A stretch of 22,071 nucleotides of DNA from an uncultured Clostridia bacterium (GTDB lineage: Bacteria > Bacillota > Clostridia > TANB77 > CAG-508): assembly GCA_934154515.1 (NCBI GenBank), contig CAKPGD010000017.1, positions 1 to 22,071 of the forward strand, written 5' to 3'. Positions 21,517 through 22,071 of the stretch are shown here, piece by piece. The position numbers and the translations under genes were made by a program. The notes beneath the pieces were generated by a model that saw only the letters and a program-made list of their open reading frames with translations, did not search any database and was not told the DNA's origin. How positions within the stretch are numbered: the first letter of the stretch is position 1; each line of letters begins with the position of its first letter.

Positions 21517-22071
<555 letters not shown>

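Overview
The window is a low-G+C chromosomal segment, mostly about 25-30% G+C, from a Gram-positive anaerobe-like Firmicute, most probably of class Clostridia. The evidence is strong GGAGG-type ribosome sites, TTGACA/TATAAT promoters often with a TG extension, a meso-diaminopimelate-type MurE, a SufS/SufU pair, and Spo0A-type signals. The species cannot be named from the sequence. No rRNA, tRNA, CRISPR array or intact insertion sequence was seen.

Layout. Positions 1-96 hold the end of a probable leucyl-tRNA synthetase. Then come pyrF (type 2 orotidine-phosphate decarboxylase), a 122-residue protein of unknown function, L-lactate dehydrogenase, and a divergent HExxH metallopeptidase-like gene. 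The leftward operon murE-mraY-ftsW/spoVE-murG (8998 to 4047) is a peptidoglycan-precursor cluster without murF and murD. A truncated Rpn/PDDEXK-family nuclease remnant lies at about 9202-9714.

Positions 10000-13010 are the most unusual part. A small secreted protein is read leftward from a promoter whose -35 region carries two perfect tandem Spo0A boxes (TTTGTCGAA, 10-bp period). Divergently, an overlapping three-gene operon encodes an ECF sigma factor, a zinc-binding membrane anti-sigma factor, and a diverged Spo0A-like regulator with an atypical receiver. Together they look like an envelope- or development-linked signalling module with a secreted output.

The rest comprises a small membrane exporter-like protein (COG2426 type), an OmpR-family two-component pair, an AI-2E family membrane protein next to exonuclease III, a lipoprotein with a duplicated C-terminal domain, and the sulfur-transfer operon sufS-sufU-mnmA, whose sufS runs off the right edge.

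Two secreted-protein genes (10120-10587 and 18924-19835) share an odd design. In each, a 12-19 base sequence in the 5' leader is exactly or nearly complementary to one in the 3' trailer just before the terminator. The two ends of each mRNA could therefore pair. The pyrF control region carries two matching 14-bp palindromes 31 bp apart. These are the most original observations.
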